Source of the DNA: an uncultured Lachnospiraceae bacterium
GTDB lineage: Bacteria > Bacillota > Clostridia > Lachnospirales > Lachnospiraceae
NCBI GenBank assembly: GCA_949948735.1
Contig: CATLGV010000011.1
Span: 1 to 64,000 of the forward strand
Length of the DNA: 64,000 nucleotides
Reading direction: 5' to 3'
Shown here: positions 8,863-17,233 of the stretch, in pieces
How positions within the stretch are numbered: the stretch's first letter is position 1
Layout: each line of letters begins with the position of its first letter
Program-made: the position numbers and the translations under genes
Notes under the pieces: model-generated
The model's database searches: none
Seen by the model: only the letters and a program-made list of their open reading frames with translations
Told to the model about the DNA's origin: nothing

Positions 8863-10623
8863 ATGACGCACAAGGAGAAGGCCGATCAGCTTCTAAAACA
8901 GCAGTACCACTGCTCTCAGGCGCTGTTTGGCGCGTTTGCGGAGGATTTTGGACTGGACTTAAAGACTGCCTTTAAAATCAGCACCTGCTTTGGCGGCGGC
9001 ATGCGTCAGGGCGGAATCTGCGGCTGTATCACAGCCTCGCTTCTGGTGCTTGGCATGGCGCTTGGCTTTTATGATCCGCAGGACCGCGAGCAGGAGATTT
9101 ACGGCAACAAAAAAACCGACGAATTTATACGGCGCTTTACCGAAAAGATGGATGGTGTTATTGAATGCCGGGATATTCTGGGAAAAGACATCTCCAAGCC
9201 GGAGGACATGGCGGCTATCCGCCGGGACAGGCTGATACTGCAAAAGTGCCCGCGCGCGCTCAGCATCAGCATCGACATTCTGGAGGAAATGCTGGCGGAG
9301 TATCTCAGATACTCGACGGAAACCAGCATCAGCCCTGAGGATATTCCGCAGAACGACGAGCTTCAGAGCGTGCTCAAGGAGCTTGGTAAGCTCAGGCGGT
9401 TCCAACGCAACGTCAACAACCTCGTCCTCAACGCGACAAAAAATATCGGCTTTATCCAGTTTGATATCCGTAAGTTTAAGATTATCAACGATTTATACGG
9501 CGCAAAATTTGGAGACGAGATTCTGGACTTTATCCGCCACCAGCTCGATAAGTGCTGTCATGCTGAGCAGTACTTCGTCAATCTGCGCAGCGACGTATTT
9601 ATGATTGTAACCGAATATGACGACGAGGAAGAGCTGGTCGACCTGATTCACCGTCTCGACGCCTCTATCAGCAGCTATAAGGACGTCCGGCTTCAGATTA
9701 CCTACGGCGTATACACTGTCGAGGACAAGACGATGGAGCTGCGGCAGATGGAGGACCGGGCCGCTATGGCCAGAAAAGCCTCCAAAAACAACATCCTGAC
9801 CAATATCCTGTTCTATAAGGAGCAGTTCAAGGAATCCCTGTACAACCGGAAATTCATCGAAGAAAACATGCAGGCGGCAATCACCGGCCGGCAGTTTATG
9901 ATGTACCTTCAGCCCAAATACAGCATTGCCAAAAACGAGATTATCGGTGCGGAGGCTCTGGTGCGCTGGCATCATCCGGAGCGCGGCATGATTTACCCGG
10001 ATCAGTTTATCCCGATTATCGAGGAGAACGGCTTTATCAAGAAGGTAGATTACTACATATGGGCGGAGGCCTGCCGCTTTATCAAGCGCTGTGAGGAAGC
10101 CGGCATCACATCCTGTCCCGTCTCCGTCAACGTCTCCAGAGTTCATCTGCGGGACGACGAATGCATCACGGTGCTTTCGGAGCTGATTCGAAGCCATGCC
10201 ATTCCCAGAAAGCTGCTCGAGCTTGAGATCACCGAGTCAGCAGACAATCAGCAGGTCAGCATGAAGGCGCTGCAGCTCAAGGAGGAGGGCTTCACCCTGC
10301 TGATGGACGATTTCGGAAGCGGCTACTCCTCCCTGAATATTCTTCTGGAAACACCGTTTGACATGATTAAGCTGGATAAAAAATTCATGGAGAACATGAT
10401 GGTTTCCGGAAAGGGACGGCTGATACTCGAGCAGGTGGTTTCCATGGCCGGCAAGCTCCATCTGGGGCTTCTTGCCGAAGGCGTGGAGACCCGGGAGCAG
10501 ATTGATTTACTGCAGAGCATCGGCTGCGACCAGGTACAGGGCTACTATTATGCCAGGCCTATGCCGGAGGATGAATTTTTCGCGCTTTTAAAGCAGCAGC
10601 ATGACAGGCGCGGAGATGTGTGA
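8863..10623 (+). CDS. C-GCAxxG-C-C redox domain fused to degenerate GGDEF and EAL (c-di-GMP phosphodiesterase)
   Basis: A 586-residue soluble protein with three parts. Residues 1-135 are a C_GCAxxG_C_C domain, with cysteines in YHCSQAL (C17), TCFGGGMRQGGICGC (C42, C53, C55), IECRDILG (C102) and KCPRAL (C129), a family of putative redox or metal-binding proteins normally found alone. Residues about 196-320 are a GGDEF domain whose active site reads LRSDVF (241-246), so it should not make c-di-GMP. Residues about 335-575 are an EAL domain with all catalytic positions: E364 in AEALVRWHHP, N423, E455 in LEITES, D482/D483 in MDDFGSGYSS, K504, E539/E542. The likely reaction is hydrolysis of c-di-GMP to pGpG, tuned by the N-terminal domain (inference). 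RBS AGAGGTG, spacing 7. A terminator follows. Confidence 0.9.
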   Translation: MTHKEKADQLLKQQYHCSQALFGAFAEDFGLDLKTAFKISTCFGGGMRQGGICGCITASLLVLGMALGFYDPQDREQEIYGNKKTDEFIRRFTEKMDGVIECRDILGKDISKPEDMAAIRRDRLILQKCPRALSISIDILEEMLAEYLRYSTETSISPEDIPQNDELQSVLKELGKLRRFQRNVNNLVLNATKNIGFIQFDIRKFKIINDLYGAKFGDEILDFIRHQLDKCCHAEQYFVNLRSDVFMIVTEYDDEEELVDLIHRLDASISSYKDVRLQITYGVYTVEDKTMELRQMEDRAAMARKASKNNILTNILFYKEQFKESLYNRKFIEENMQAAITGRQFMMYLQPKYSIAKNEIIGAEALVRWHHPERGMIYPDQFIPIIEENGFIKKVDYYIWAEACRFIKRCEEAGITSCPVSVNVSRVHLRDDECITVLSELIRSHAIPRKLLELEITESADNQQVSMKALQLKEEGFTLLMDDFGSGYSSLNILLETPFDMIKLDKKFMENMMVSGKGRLILEQVVSMAGKLHLGLLAEGVETREQIDLLQSIGCDQVQGYYYARPMPEDEFFALLKQQHDRRGDV

Positions 10624-10636
10624 TTCGTCCCCCGTC

Positions 10637-10670
10637 AAAAGGGAGCGGTACGATAGCACCGCTCCCTTTT
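10637..10670. terminator. Bidirectional terminator between convergent genes
   Basis: Perfect 13-bp arms AAAAGGGAGCGGT and ACCGCTCCCTTTT around an 8-nt loop, with A and T runs built into the stem ends, placed between the convergent EAL gene and the REC-alarmone-synthetase gene. Confidence 0.85.
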
Positions 10671-10699
10671 CTGCGCTTTATTTCCTCTCGAAAGCCCAC

Positions 10700-11770
10700 T
10701 TACTCCTGCGCGCCGTCTATCCGGTCGCGGAGCTCCTGCATCTGATAATCCAGCAGCTCTATCGAATCCGCACAGGCCTTCAGCTGCGCGACAATGGCAT
10801 CCGTATCCTCCACTGTCCTCTTATATTTGAGCTTGTGCTCGAGGCTTGCCCAGAAATCCATGGCGATGGTGCGAAACTGCAGCTCCACTTTCATATATTT
10901 CTTTTCCCTGGACAGAAAAATGGGCACATTCAGGATAAGATGGAGGCTCCGGTATCCGTTGGACTTCGGATTCTGAATGTAATCCTTTCTCTTTAATACC
11001 ACAACGTCGTCCTGCTGTGTAAAAACCTCTGCCAAATGGTAAATATCATCCGGAAAAGAGCAGATGACACGCAGCCCCGCCACATCTCCCAGATATTCCT
11101 CCACATTTTCCACTGTGAAGGGGTACCCCTTGCGCCGGAGCTTCTCGTAAATGCTCTCCGGTGATTTGAGCCTGCTTTTAATCGCCTCAAAGGGGTTTCT
11201 GTTATATTCCCGCGAAAACTCCTCGTTGAGCACCTTCAGCTTCGTCTCGACCTCCATCATCGCACACTGGTACTGCATCATCAGGTTGTCGAAGCTTTTC
11301 GCCTCCATCAGCCGCTGCTCCTGTATCTGAATAATCTGGTCCTTTTTCTGCAGCGTCTTTGTCTGCCGCTCTACCTCCTGCTCCAGATGGTTCTTGCAGG
11401 AGAACAGCTCTACGGCGTTTCTAATCCGGTTCTTAACAATCGACGTCACAAAGGGCTTATGTATAAAATCGGAAACCCCGATTCGAAAACAGCGGTTTTC
11501 CACCTCGACAGACTGCTCGCTGCTTATAATCAGCACCGGCATGTGCCGCTGCCATCCCTTCTTCTCCATCGCTTCAAGCACCGCAAAGCCGTCCATGCCG
11601 GGCATCTGCAAATCCAAAAGCAGCGCCGCAAGCTCCCCGTGGTACTTTTCAAGCGTGCGAACCGCCTCCGCGCCGTCCGCCGCCATCTCGACAATATAAT
11701 CGTTTTCCAGCATATCATGCAGCAGCTCGCGGTTGACCTCCGCGTCATCCACCACCAGTATCCTTTGCAT
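10700..11770 (-). CDS. Response-regulator receiver fused to (p)ppGpp synthetase (RelA/SpoT domain)
   Basis: A 356-residue protein. Residues 1-120 are a complete REC domain: D8/D9, phosphoacceptor D53 in LLLDLQMPGMDG, S84, K105. A coiled coil spans about 125-180. Residues about 185-330 are a RelA/SpoT synthetase domain with all usual motifs: SRLKSPESIYEKLRRKG (R200, K202), LGDVAGLRVIC, DYIQNPKSNGYRSLH, and VELQFRTIAMDFWASLEH. No hydrolase (HD), TGS or ACT domain is present, so this is a small alarmone synthetase with phosphorylation control attached. Start 11770 has GGAGG at spacing 5; the 11833 frame start lies inside the upstream gene. It follows the hemerythrin-REC gene by 16 bp, which makes an operon. 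Synthesis of ppGpp or pGpp on phosphorylation is inference. Confidence 0.92.
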   Translation of the reverse strand: MQRILVVDDAEVNRELLHDMLENDYIVEMAADGAEAVRTLEKYHGELAALLLDLQMPGMDGFAVLEAMEKKGWQRHMPVLIISSEQSVEVENRCFRIGVSDFIHKPFVTSIVKNRIRNAVELFSCKNHLEQEVERQTKTLQKKDQIIQIQEQRLMEAKSFDNLMMQYQCAMMEVETKLKVLNEEFSREYNRNPFEAIKSRLKSPESIYEKLRRKGYPFTVENVEEYLGDVAGLRVICSFPDDIYHLAEVFTQQDDVVVLKRKDYIQNPKSNGYRSLHLILNVPIFLSREKKYMKVELQFRTIAMDFWASLEHKLKYKRTVEDTDAIVAQLKACADSIELLDYQMQELRDRIDGAQE

Positions 11771-11786
11771 AGAAGCCTCCACTCTC

Positions 11787-13145
11787 TTAAGGCTGCGCGG
11801 ACAGGGCGCCCGCCTTTCTAAAGTAATCGTCAATCTCCCTCCTGATCTCCTCGGGCTTTAAGCTCTTTGCCAGATATCCGGCCGGCTTCAGCGAAATAAC
11901 CTTCCTGACGCTCTCCGCGTCTACCTTTCCCGTCAGGAAAATCACCGGAATATCCGCAAACTCCTCCTCCGAGCGAATCATCTCCAGCACCTGGCTGCCG
12001 TCGCAGACGGGCATCTCATAATCCAGCAAAATCAAATCCGGCCGGTTCAGCGCAAGGCATCGAATCGCGGACATCCCGGACCTGGCCTCCGACACCTCAT
12101 AGACGTCCCCCAGCAGCTCGCACATCGCCTTGCGGATAAACTCCGCATCGTCGACGACAAGTATCTTCTTTTTGGCAATGCCCCCGCTCTGGCGCAGATA
12201 ATTCTTAATCTCCGCCATCGCGTTCTCCGCATTAATCGGCACTCCGCCCTCATAGGCAAGCAGATGCGGCGCGACAACGCAGTATGCAAAATACCCCTCT
12301 CCAGTATCAAACAGCAGGCTGAACTGCGGATTATTATGCTCAAACATCCGCTGAAACTGTTCATAGGGCAGAAGGTTTTCCTCCTTCAGCTCATACAGCT
12401 CTCCCTGCAGGAACTGCTCCCGGATGCGCTCCACAAACTGCCGCGCCACATATCTTGCCGCGTTCATCTGCATTACGCTCACAGTATCATGCTCCGACTC
12501 CATAATACCGCCTATCGTATTAACGATCAGCTTTTCCTCAAAAACCAGGAATATCTCCCATTTCTCACCGCTTTCGGTACCGTAAACCAGACGATAATAA
12601 ATCCCCTTGCCAAACTGCTCCCCGCCGTAGCTGCTGCTGATTACGCGCGCCTCCAGCTGAAACAGATCCTGCAGGAGCTGTATAATCGTCTGCGTCATCA
12701 AAAGCTGCTCCTCCTCCGGCAGAAGATCCACCCATTTGCTCTCTATCTTGCCCGTAATCGCACGATCCTCCGTCAGCGTATGGCCGATCAGCCATCCCGC
12801 GCAAACGCCCAGAAAATGATTGATCGCGTCGACGGAATACCTGGTCCTGCGCAGCTCCAGCTCCAGCGCCGGCAGCGTTTTCTTGCGGAAATTGTCATGC
12901 AGCCGTCGGTGCATGTCGAAATTGATATAATCAATGGACGCCATATAAGCCTCTTCCTCCGTGAAGTGCTTCATCGCGTGCTCTTTGAAATATTTGATTC
13001 CCTCCTGGCAGACCCATTGATACTTTTCCTCTTCGTCCCTGCTGATAAGCAGTCTGTTCAATATGCTGAAGAGCTTCTTGTGTTCCTTATCGATAACGTC
13101 CACGCCAATATTAAACCGTTCCTGCCAAACCAACTGCTTCGCCAT
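11787..13145 (-). CDS. Hemerythrin - middle domain - response-regulator receiver protein
   Basis: A 452-residue protein. Residues 1-135 form a bacteriohemerythrin with a full set of di-iron ligands: H22 (DKEHKKLF), H60 and E64 (KHFTEEE), H79 and H83 (MHRRLH), H122 and D127 (GHTLTED), expected to bind O2 or sense it. Residues about 148-290 are a domain I cannot name with certainty; the pattern of EARVISSSYGGEQFGKGIYYRL and IFLVFEEKLIVNTIGGIM vaguely recalls CheX/CheC phosphatases. Residues 326-440 are a REC domain with D332/D333, D375, T405 and K427. Start 13145 has GAAGGGGGAAGG just upstream. First gene of the operon with the REC-alarmone synthetase. Confidence 0.9.
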   Translation of the reverse strand: MAKQLVWQERFNIGVDVIDKEHKKLFSILNRLLISRDEEEKYQWVCQEGIKYFKEHAMKHFTEEEAYMASIDYINFDMHRRLHDNFRKKTLPALELELRRTRYSVDAINHFLGVCAGWLIGHTLTEDRAITGKIESKWVDLLPEEEQLLMTQTIIQLLQDLFQLEARVISSSYGGEQFGKGIYYRLVYGTESGEKWEIFLVFEEKLIVNTIGGIMESEHDTVSVMQMNAARYVARQFVERIREQFLQGELYELKEENLLPYEQFQRMFEHNNPQFSLLFDTGEGYFAYCVVAPHLLAYEGGVPINAENAMAEIKNYLRQSGGIAKKKILVVDDAEFIRKAMCELLGDVYEVSEARSGMSAIRCLALNRPDLILLDYEMPVCDGSQVLEMIRSEEEFADIPVIFLTGKVDAESVRKVISLKPAGYLAKSLKPEEIRREIDDYFRKAGALSAQP

Positions 13146-13229
13146 AGCCTTCCCCCTTCAATCCTGTGCGCCGCCATCCGGCATTTTCTTACAGTATAGC
13201 ATAGAAGCCGGCCGAGCGGTTACTAAAAT

Positions 13230-13418
13230 TTACCGCTCCGCCACATATTTTAAGCCAAAGAGAAGCTCCTCCCGGATCCCCTGCGGCAGCTTATCCTTAT
13301 TCTGTGCCAGAATATCACGGATTTCCTGCGCCTCCTGTCCGAATATCCGCGCATATAAGCTATACAAAAGTGTAGCATAACGGAAAAAACAAATCAACCG
13401 TCCGCGGCCCTGTCGCAT
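13230..13418 (-). CDS. Small hypothetical protein
   Basis: A 62-codon frame (MRQGRGRLICFFRYATLLYS) with a basic, partly hydrophobic start and an amphipathic C-terminus (RDILAQNKDKLPQGIREELL). A GAGCGGT/ACCGCTC hairpin overlaps its stop codon. The ribosome site is weak and the frame starts inside the promoter of the divergent kinase gene, so the call is uncertain. I do not recognise the family. Confidence 0.35.
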   Translation of the reverse strand: MRQGRGRLICFFRYATLLYSLYARIFGQEAQEIRDILAQNKDKLPQGIREELLFGLKYVAER

Positions 13419-13420
13419 CG

Positions 13421-13449
13421 TTGCTTTTTTCTCTCTGAAATGATATAAT
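13421..13449 (+). promoter_or_regulatory. Sigma-A promoter of the hybrid kinase operon
   Basis: TTGCTT at 13421-13426, spacer of 17 bp, TATAAT at 13444-13449; start of transcription near 13456, about 37 nt before the chosen ATG. Confidence 0.65.
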
Positions 13450-13492
13450 TCCCCTGTAAAAAAGACGCTCAACCGAAAGGATGTACGCAGCT

Positions 13493-15337
13493 ATGGAAGC
13501 GATAAAGGGATATCTTCTTATAGAATACAGCGAATGCGCATCCCCAAAAATACTGTATGCGGACAGCAACGCCTGTGCAATAACAGGGCTTTCCGGCGAG
13601 GCGCTGTCCGCGGCGGATGCCCGGCAGGCCGTAAGGGGAATCGACACTGCGCAGATAGCATTAGACGCAGCACATGAATTATGGATACTCGACTGCAGTC
13701 AGGAACGGTATAACGCCGCTTTTGACCGCATCAGTCAGGAGAATCGCGACCTGAGAGACGCTCTCCGCGCAGCCCAGGAGGAGAATCTCGCCAAGAGCAG
13801 CTTCCTCTCCAGTATGTCCCACGATATCCGCACGCCGATGAACGCCATTATGGGCATGACCGCCATCGGTCTGTCCCACATTGACGAGAAGTCCCGGGTG
13901 CTGGACTGTCTGCAGAAGATTCAGAGCGCCTCGAACCATTTGATGAGTCTCGTAAACGATGTGCTGGATATGTCCAGAATCGCCAGCGGCCGGATGTCTT
14001 TAAACGACGAAGCGTTCTCTCTGGCGGATATGGTGCATGATATCAGCATAATCGTGCGTCCGCAGGCTGCCCAGAAGCGCCAGGATCTTCAGATGGAAAT
14101 CGGTCAGATTTATGCGGAAAGCCTCATCGGCGACCCGCTGCGTCTGCGTCAGATTCTGGTCAATATCATCGGAAACGCGGTAAAATATACACAGGAAGAG
14201 GGCAGAATCCGGGTAAGCCTTGCACAGCATCTCGGCGAAGCGCAGGCTGCGGACAATCCTGCCAACGAACAAATATGGCTGGACTTTCTGTGCGAGGACA
14301 ACGGCGTCGGCATGAGTCCGGACTTCCTGGAACGAATCTTCGTGCCGTTTGAACGCGTGAACACTGCCGCTGTCAGCAGAATCGAAGGCACCGGGCTTGG
14401 GATGTCGATTGTAAAAAACCTGCTTGACCGCATGGGCGGCCGCATTACCGTAGAAAGCGAGGAAGGAAAGGGAAGCCGCTTTTGCGTGTCCATCCCCTTT
14501 CACACGGCTTTGCAGGAGGACCGGCCGCTGCCGGAGGGAACCGTGCTGCTGGCGGAAAGCCTGGACGGCCGCGCGCAGCAGATTCTGGACTGTTTCAGGG
14601 ACAGCGGTATGGAAACGGTACATATCTCAAGCGGTATGGCAGCCGTGACATGGCTGACGGAAGCGCAATACGAGAATCGCATGCCCCGCGTCCTGCTGCT
14701 GGGACAGGAGCTTTCCGACATGCCGGTATTGGAGGTGGCCGCGCATGTGCGCCAGCTTGCAGGCCGGGAGTTTCCGATTATCTGGGTAGCGGAAATCGAC
14801 TGGGCGCAGACAGAATACCGCGCGTCACGGGCAGGCGTCAACGCATTTGTGCCATGCCCGCTCTTTAAAAGCCGCCTGCTTTCAACCATATCCGAGCTGA
14901 CCTGCGGCTCCCAGGAGGGCCTTGACACCGCCACCGGACAGGAAGCCGATTACAGCGAATACCGCCTGCTGCTGGTGGAGGATAATGAGCTCAACCGCGA
15001 AATCGCGATGGAGCTGCTGTCACTGACCGGCATACAGGTTGACGAGGCCGAGAACGGTCAGCGCGCCGTGGAAGCCTTCGAGCGCTCGCCTGAAGGCTAT
15101 TACGATTTGATCTTTATGGACATCCAGATGCCGGTTCTAAACGGCTACGAGGCCGCTAAAAAAATACGCCGCCTTCCCCGCAAGGATGCGGAAAGCGTCT
15201 GGATTGTAGCAATGACCGCCAACGCCTTTGTGGAGGATATCCGGCTGTCAAAGGAGGCCGGCATGAACGAGCATTGCTCGAAGCCGGTGGAGATGGAGCG
15301 TCTGCACGACATCCTGCGCAGGCGTCTGAAACCGTAA
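13493..15337 (+). CDS. Hybrid sensor histidine kinase with degenerate and intact receiver domains
   Basis: A 614-residue cytoplasmic kinase with no membrane segment. The first ~85 residues are a short sensor region of unclear type. A HisKA helix pair follows (phosphoacceptor H110 in SHDIRTPMNAIMG), then HATPase_c with N box (NIIGNAVKY), DNGVGMS and GTGLGMSIVKNL. A first receiver-like domain (about 345-465) has lost its phosphoacceptor (VLLLGQELSDMP). A second receiver (about 485-605) is intact: LLVEDNELN, LIFMDIQMPVLNG, AMTAN, CSKPVE. I prefer ATG 13493, 12 nt after AAAGGA, over ATG 13481, which sits directly on it. The HD gene follows after 16 bp, so the two are probably one operon. Confidence 0.9.
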   Translation: MEAIKGYLLIEYSECASPKILYADSNACAITGLSGEALSAADARQAVRGIDTAQIALDAAHELWILDCSQERYNAAFDRISQENRDLRDALRAAQEENLAKSSFLSSMSHDIRTPMNAIMGMTAIGLSHIDEKSRVLDCLQKIQSASNHLMSLVNDVLDMSRIASGRMSLNDEAFSLADMVHDISIIVRPQAAQKRQDLQMEIGQIYAESLIGDPLRLRQILVNIIGNAVKYTQEEGRIRVSLAQHLGEAQAADNPANEQIWLDFLCEDNGVGMSPDFLERIFVPFERVNTAAVSRIEGTGLGMSIVKNLLDRMGGRITVESEEGKGSRFCVSIPFHTALQEDRPLPEGTVLLAESLDGRAQQILDCFRDSGMETVHISSGMAAVTWLTEAQYENRMPRVLLLGQELSDMPVLEVAAHVRQLAGREFPIIWVAEIDWAQTEYRASRAGVNAFVPCPLFKSRLLSTISELTCGSQEGLDTATGQEADYSEYRLLLVEDNELNREIAMELLSLTGIQVDEAENGQRAVEAFERSPEGYYDLIFMDIQMPVLNGYEAAKKIRRLPRKDAESVWIVAMTANAFVEDIRLSKEAGMNEHCSKPVEMERLHDILRRRLKP

Positions 15338-15353
15338 TCGGAGGGAAACGGCC

Positions 15354-17216
15354 ATGCAGCCTTATCAGAAAGAATATATCGCCAATCTAAAGGACATCTC
15401 CGCGCTTATAGCAGACAGAAAACCGGATGGCCGCTCTTTTGCGGCATACATGGAAGAGCTGTATGAACATAAACGGCTAATCGAGGAGAAAATCAAACGG
15501 AATATGACGCTGCTGCGCGACGGGCTCTTTCCCCTTCTTGACAGGCTGTTTGAAGCCACTGATGAAGAGCTTGCACAGCTGGAGGAATTTGCCGCCGCGC
15601 TTCTGGACGGGAAAAACGAGCTGGACGGCGGGCTGTTCTGCCAGATTCATCAGGCGCTGCTCAGCCGCGCCAGACTGACTAAGAATCGAAATACCATTAT
15701 TGAACAGCTCTATTGGCTTGGCATCGGACGCAACAATATGTGCAGTAAGATGGTCGGCCTGGATTTTTCGGACTCGGAAGCCTATATGACGCAGATGCGG
15801 CTGTGCTTTGGCGAAGCCGCCGCTTATTTAAAATATTATGATGAAATCGACGATACCCGCACAAGAGGATATATCCTGCGCGCCCGCGCGAACACGGCCC
15901 TTGGCGCCTTCAAATCCGCCAGCCATAAGATCCGCCTGATACGGCAGACGTTGCAGATTCTGCAGGACGAGGACTATCAGGCGAAAGCGCCGGAGCTTCC
16001 ATGGGACCGGTACATCTATATGACGCATCAGCAGATGACCTCCAGCATATCTTACAGCCGCGAAAATGACATGACGCCGCAGGATGTGGCCGCTATCATG
16101 GAATCTGCTCATATCGTTCATCAGCGGCGGATTCAGGAAGCGCTGGAGCGGCATGAGGCGCCGCCGGTCAAGGCGGCCTTTTCCTGCTATGCCATCGAAT
16201 ACTACTGCGGCCTGTGCACCCTGGCAGAGCTGCTTGGCAGGATGGAGGAGCTGATGGATTCGCGGGATATCACGGATTTTTCGCCGGACGGCATGTACGC
16301 CATTATCTCGCTTCCGGCCATTTACTGCAATTACCTGCAGGAGTATCCCGAATACCTGCCCAAGCGCAGGGAATATCTTGAAGCGCTTTACCGCAGAATC
16401 ATCGCCTATGTGGAGACCTTTCCCGGAAAGAAGGCCAATGAGCAGATTTTCTTCTTCCTGCGCCAGCTCTCAACCACCTTTATCGAGACTGCGGACAGCA
16501 TCTCTTACGGGGAGCTTCAGCAAAGGCTGCTGATACATTTTGCGCCCGACGCCTATGTGCATTCACAGGTGGTCGGCAAGGCCGCGTCCGCCTTCTGTGC
16601 GATGATTATGGATGAAGAGCCCGCCTTCTTTGACGATATTGATTCTATTCGGGAAATAACAGACCCTGATGCCAAGCGGCAGCAGGTCCTGGCAGACGCG
16701 ATGGCATGCGGCGCATTCCATGACGTGGGGAAGATCAATTTTATCAGCCTGTATTCACGGACGGCGCGGCAATGGTTTGAGGAAGAGTATGAAATCGCGC
16801 GCCTGCATACCATCGTCGGCAGCGCACGGCTGTCCGCGCACGAATCCACCCGGCGCTATGCGGCGGCCGCGTTGGGACATCACAGCTGGTATGACGGCTC
16901 CCACGGTTATCCGGACGCTTACAGGCGGCTGGAGTGCCCCTGCCGCCAGATGGTGGACGTAATCGGGCTGATGGACTGGATCGACAACGGCATGCATTCC
17001 TCCTGGCTGTACGGCCATGAGGAAAAGAGCTTTGACCAGGCGGTTGCGGACGCCATCGCCCTGGAGGGCAGACGGTTTTCTCCGCTTCTTACCGCGCGCC
17101 TGCGGGACCGGACAGTGGTCGAAAAGCTGCGGCAGGTATTCGAATCCGGCCTTTCGCAGGCCTGCCGTGAGCTCTACAACGTAAACGCCGCCCCTAAATC
17201 TGAAAAGCACGGGTAA
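15354..17216 (+). CDS. Variant HD-GYP domain protein with long helical N-terminus
   Basis: A 620-residue soluble protein. The first ~390 residues are predicted helical and match no domain I know; there is an internal CYAIEYYCGLC segment. From about residue 395 the order of motifs is that of HD-GYP phosphodiesterases: VHSQVVGKAASAF, the HD pair in FHDVGKINF, an H in LHTIVGSARL, then GHHSWYDGSHGYPD and a D in LMDWIDNGMHSS. The GYP loop has one extra residue compared with HHxxxDGxGYP, so activity on c-di-GMP is likely but not certain. RBS GGAGGG, spacing 9. It is the second gene of the hybrid kinase operon, which suggests it is an output or partner of that kinase (inference). Its 3' end faces the Cache/HD-GYP gene with only 17 bp between them. 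Confidence 0.8.
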   Translation: MQPYQKEYIANLKDISALIADRKPDGRSFAAYMEELYEHKRLIEEKIKRNMTLLRDGLFPLLDRLFEATDEELAQLEEFAAALLDGKNELDGGLFCQIHQALLSRARLTKNRNTIIEQLYWLGIGRNNMCSKMVGLDFSDSEAYMTQMRLCFGEAAAYLKYYDEIDDTRTRGYILRARANTALGAFKSASHKIRLIRQTLQILQDEDYQAKAPELPWDRYIYMTHQQMTSSISYSRENDMTPQDVAAIMESAHIVHQRRIQEALERHEAPPVKAAFSCYAIEYYCGLCTLAELLGRMEELMDSRDITDFSPDGMYAIISLPAIYCNYLQEYPEYLPKRREYLEALYRRIIAYVETFPGKKANEQIFFFLRQLSTTFIETADSISYGELQQRLLIHFAPDAYVHSQVVGKAASAFCAMIMDEEPAFFDDIDSIREITDPDAKRQQVLADAMACGAFHDVGKINFISLYSRTARQWFEEEYEIARLHTIVGSARLSAHESTRRYAAAALGHHSWYDGSHGYPDAYRRLECPCRQMVDVIGLMDWIDNGMHSSWLYGHEEKSFDQAVADAIALEGRRFSPLLTARLRDRTVVEKLRQVFESGLSQACRELYNVNAAPKSEKHG

Positions 17217-17233
17217 AGCGCGCGCCGAAAGCC

